A stretch of 64,000 nucleotides of DNA, taken from assembly GCF_050908235.1 (NCBI RefSeq), contig NZ_CP194340.1, one strand, 5' to 3'. This document shows positions 60,953 through 64,000 of this stretch, piece after piece. Positions within the stretch are counted from its first letter, which is position 1. Each line of letters opens with the position of its first letter. The DNA comes from Pseudoramibacter alactolyticus (GTDB lineage Bacteria; Bacillota; Clostridia; Eubacteriales; Eubacteriaceae). Under the pieces are notes generated by a model. That model was not told where the DNA came from, made no database searches, and saw nothing but the letters and a program-made list of their open reading frames with translations. The translations under genes were made by a program, and so were the position numbers.

Positions 60953-63900
60953 TTACTCCTCATCATTCAAATCAGCATCAATATCGGCTCCGTCGATGAT
61001 CGCAAACATATCTGCATCGGAATAATCGTCCTCGGTGGCCGGGGCGTCCTGCATATTGGCCAAATCGTCAAAAATGGCATCCACCGGATCGATCTTTGCA
61101 TCATCATCCGCCGTTTCGGCGTCTTCCGCGTTATCGTGACGGTAATGATCATGCTGATCGAATTCACCGTTGTCAAGCGCTTCCTGTGCAAGATCCAGCT
61201 CCAGCACATCCATCTTATTGTCCTCGCCGTAGACGGTTACGTCGAGGGCAAGGGATTGAAATTCCTTGATGAGCACCTTGAAGGCTTCCGGCAGGCCCGG
61301 TTCGGGAATGTTTTCGCCTTTCACAATGGCCTCGTAGGCCTTAACGCGGCCAACCACATCGTCGGATTTGATGGTCTGGATTTCCTGAAGGGTGTGGGCC
61401 GCGCCATAAGCCTCGAGAGCCCAGACTTCCATTTCGCCAAAGCGCTGGCCGCCAAACTGGGCCTTCCCACCCAGCGGCTGCTGGGTGACCAGCGAATAAG
61501 GGCCGGTGGAGCGGGCATGCATCTTTTCGTCGACCATGTGATGCAGCTTGAGGTAATACATCACGCCGACGGTGACACGGCCGTCAAAAGGTTCGCCGGT
61601 GCGGCCGTCATAAAGCTGGATCTTGCCGTCCTGGGGCAGACCCGCTTTGCCAAGCAGTTCCTGAATGTCCCCTTCGTTGGCCGCGTCAAAAACGGGGGTC
61701 GCAATGTGCATGCCCAGCGCGCGCAGCGCCATGCCCAGATGCACTTCGAGCACCTGGCCGATGTTCATTCGGGAAGGCACACCCAGTGGATTCAGACAGA
61801 TATCGAGGGGTGTGCCGTCCGGCAGGAACGGCATATCTTCCTGGGGCAGAATGCGGGAGATGACCCCTTTGTTCCCGTGGCGGCCGGCCATTTTATCCCC
61901 GACGGAGATCTTGCGCTTGGTCGCGATGTAAACCCGGACCATGGTGTTGACCCCGGGCTTGAGATCCTCGTCTTTGTTGGCGCGGGAGAAAACCTTGACG
62001 TCGACGACAATCCCGGCTTCGCCGTGGGGCACCTTCAACGAAGTGTCGCGAATTTCTCTGGCCTTTTCGCCGAAGATAGCCCGCAGGAGTTTTTCTTCCG
62101 GCGAAAGATCGGTTTCACCCTTAGGCGTGACCTTCCCGACCAGAATATCTTCGGACTTCACTTCCGCCCCGACATAGATAATCCCGTTTTCGTCCAGATT
62201 TTTCAGGGCGTCTTCCCCGACATTGGGAATATCCCGGGTGATCTCTTCGGGCCCGAGCTTGGTTTCTCTGGCTTCGCATTCAAACTCTGCGATATGGATC
62301 GACGTATAGCGGTCTTCCTTGAGCAGGTTTTCGTTCAAAAGAACGGCGTCTTCATAATTATAGCCTTCCCAGGTCATGAAACCGATCAGGGCGTTGCGAC
62401 CGAGGGCGAGTTCCCCCATTTCGGTCGCCGGCCCGTCGGAGATCACGTCGCCCGCCTTCACGTGCTGGCCCTGGTCCACGCGCGGCCGTTGATTCATGCA
62501 GTTGCCCTGGTTGGTGCGTTCAAATTTATGCAGCTTGTATTCGTCGATGTCCTGCACGTCGTCCCGGCGGATGCGAATGGTATCCGCGGAAACATAAACC
62601 ACTTCGCCATCGTAACGAGCAACCTGGCAGTTACCGGAATCCTTGGCGGCCTTGGCTTCCATCCCGGTTCCGACCAGCGGCGCTTCAGGAATGAGCAGCG
62701 GCACAGCCTGACGCTGCATGTTGGCGCCCATCAATGCGCGGTTGGCATCGTCGTTTTCAAGGAAGGGAATGAGCGCCGCCGCCACAGAGATAACCTGCTT
62801 CGGCGAGACGTCCATAAAGTCGACGTCCTCCTGCCGGATCGAAACGAAATCACGATTTTTACCGGCACGGCCGGTAACCTGTTTATTGACAAAATGACTG
62901 TTTTCATCCAGCGGCTCGTTAGCCTGGGCAATGGCATATTCCCCTTCTTCGTCGGCGGCGAGATAAACCACTTCATCGGTCGCCACGCCGTTGACCACTT
63001 TGCGATAGGGCGATTCGATAAAACCATATTCATTGATACGGGCGTAAGTTGCCAGCGACCCGATTAAGCCGATGTTCGGACCTTCAGGCGTTTCAATCGG
63101 ACACATCCGGCCGTAATGGGAGTCGTGAACATCCCGGACTTCAAAGCCGGCGCGTTCCCGGGAGAGACCGCCCGGCCCGAGAGCCGACAGACGGCGCTTG
63201 TGGGTCAGTTCCGACAACGGGTTATTCTGGTCCATGAATTGGGAAAGCTGGGAGCTTCCGAAAAATTCCTTGAGGGCCGCATTGATCGGCCGGGTGTTGA
63301 TCAAACTTTGCGGCGTTAAAATTTCGTCATCCTGCACGCTCATGCGTTCACGCACCACCCGTTCCATCCGGGACAGGCCGATGCGAAACTGATTTTGCAG
63401 AAGCTCGCCCACGGATCTCAGACGGCGGTTGCCCAAGTGATCAATATCATCCACTTCACCGATTTCGTATTCGAGACCGAGGAAATAGTTGACCGAAGCG
63501 AAAAGATCGGACTGCAGAATATGCTTCGGAATCAATCGATATTTATTGCGCTTGAGCGCCGTATGCTTTTCTGCATCCGTCAAACTGTCATCCGCCAGAA
63601 ATTCGTCCAGCGCTTCTTTGCTGACCAACTCGTCGAATTCGATATCCGAAATATCAAAAGGCAGCTCCTGGGTGTGGATATCGACGAAGCCATTGCCGAT
63701 CACGCGAAAAGTGGTCTCTTCGCCGTTATACTGGCAAGCCACTTCCACCACATTAACCCCGGCGTTCTGCACGGCCCAGGCCGTTTCGCGGTCGAATTTC
63801 TGGCCGGCCTCCGCCAGTACTTCCCCGGTGGCCGGATCGATCACGTCTTCTGCTGCAACCTGGCCCATCAACCGGTTGGCGATGGAAAGCTTCTTATTAT

Positions 63901-64000
63901 ATTTATAGCGGCCGACCTTCGCCAGATCGTAACGGCGATCGTCAAAAAACATAGAATTGAGCAAAGATTCTGCCGAATCCACCGTCGGCGGTTCACCCGG
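60953..64000 (-). CDS. rpoB: RNA polymerase beta subunit (5' part off window)
   Basis: The visible 1,015 codons cover from PGEPPTVDSAESLLNSMFFD to the C-terminus; about 200 N-terminal residues lie beyond the right edge. It has the rifampicin region SSQLSQFMDQNNPLSELTHK-RRLSALGPGG with wild-type Asp, His and Ser at the usual resistance positions, GDKMAGRHGNKGVISRILPQ and an acidic C-terminal tail of about 85 residues. Reads in phase with rpoC. Confidence 0.98.
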   Translation of the reverse strand, partial: PGEPPTVDSAESLLNSMFFDDRRYDLAKVGRYKYNKKLSIANRLMGQVAAEDVIDPATGEVLAEAGQKFDRETAWAVQNAGVNVVEVACQYNGEETTFRVIGNGFVDIHTQELPFDISDIEFDELVSKEALDEFLADDSLTDAEKHTALKRNKYRLIPKHILQSDLFASVNYFLGLEYEIGEVDDIDHLGNRRLRSVGELLQNQFRIGLSRMERVVRERMSVQDDEILTPQSLINTRPINAALKEFFGSSQLSQFMDQNNPLSELTHKRRLSALGPGGLSRERAGFEVRDVHDSHYGRMCPIETPEGPNIGLIGSLATYARINEYGFIESPYRKVVNGVATDEVVYLAADEEGEYAIAQANEPLDENSHFVNKQVTGRAGKNRDFVSIRQEDVDFMDVSPKQVISVAAALIPFLENDDANRALMGANMQRQAVPLLIPEAPLVGTGMEAKAAKDSGNCQVARYDGEVVYVSADTIRIRRDDVQDIDEYKLHKFERTNQGNCMNQRPRVDQGQHVKAGDVISDGPATEMGELALGRNALIGFMTWEGYNYEDAVLLNENLLKEDRYTSIHIAEFECEARETKLGPEEITRDIPNVGEDALKNLDENGIIYVGAEVKSEDILVGKVTPKGETDLSPEEKLLRAIFGEKAREIRDTSLKVPHGEAGIVVDVKVFSRANKDEDLKPGVNTMVRVYIATKRKISVGDKMAGRHGNKGVISRILPQEDMPFLPDGTPLDICLNPLGVPSRMNIGQVLEVHLGMALRALGMHIATPVFDAANEGDIQELLGKAGLPQDGKIQLYDGRTGEPFDGRVTVGVMYYLKLHHMVDEKMHARSTGPYSLVTQQPLGGKAQFGGQRFGEMEVWALEAYGAAHTLQEIQTIKSDDVVGRVKAYEAIVKGENIPEPGLPEAFKVLIKEFQSLALDVTVYGEDNKMDVLELDLAQEALDNGEFDQHDHYRHDNAEDAETADDDAKIDPVDAIFDDLANMQDAPATEDDYSDADMFAIIDGADIDADLNDEE

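Noticed and set aside
60944..63067. A 707-codon plus-strand frame opposite rpoB.
   Set aside because: Shadow of a conserved essential gene; no start signals.
57090..64000. Acidic C-terminal tails of RpoB and RpoC as a novelty.
   Set aside because: Acidic tails occur in other Firmicutes polymerases such as Bacillus; not unusual enough without an alignment.

Overview
The window is a chromosomal segment of a GC-rich member of the Firmicutes, probably class Clostridia. The evidence is the order rpoB-rpoC-L7Ae-like-rpsL-rpsG-fusA-tuf followed by the S10, spc and alpha ribosomal operons, a 61-residue zinc-type S14, a four-cysteine S4, a zinc-lid adenylate kinase, a KOW/L14e-like gene between map and infA, and an EcfA1-EcfA2-EcfT module next to truA. 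An anaerobic, Eubacterium/Pseudoramibacter-like fermenter would fit, but that is inference. Nearly every housekeeping gene lies on the minus strand.

Layout: 1-1561 is a truncated IS3-family element, and an almost identical full copy (six differences in 1,561 shared bases by eye) lies in the same orientation at 19679-21403. Between them, 1562-19678 holds two unlike parts. The first (1600-12141) looks native and GC-rich: a TPP-riboswitch thiamine salvage operon (thiM, a thiamine-binding protein, thiE, a HAD phosphatase), gpmA, an HNH nuclease, a DUF2974 hydrolase, an ECF S component, eno-ldh, a cytidylate-kinase-like protein and an SDR dehydrogenase. The second (12307-19641) is accessory: small phage-like ORFs with a replisome-organiser-like protein, a disrupted ORF at the base-composition junction, a frameshifted CPBP protease, an AT-rich overlapping pair of unrecognised genes (817-residue membrane protein plus 294-residue basic protein), and a small-protein/XRE regulator/membrane-protein module behind a structured leader.

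Right of the second IS, 21438-31332 carries a membrane protein, the recO-era-dgkA-ybeY-phoH cluster (era is split by a one-base shift), a phosphatase with a probably leaderless message, typA, an orphan eutH-like transporter, an SPFH/stomatin gene and a decayed UvrA-like remnant.

From 31604 to the right edge lies the translation and transcription superregion: rpsI-rplM, truA with ecfT-ecfA2-ecfA1, the alpha operon, spc operon with adk, map, infA and secY, the S10 operon with an attenuator-like hairpin in its leader, tuf-fusA-rpsG-rpsL, the L7Ae-like gene, rpoC and the 3' part of rpoB, which runs off the window. The best candidate for an undescribed system is the overlapping pair at 14221-17551.
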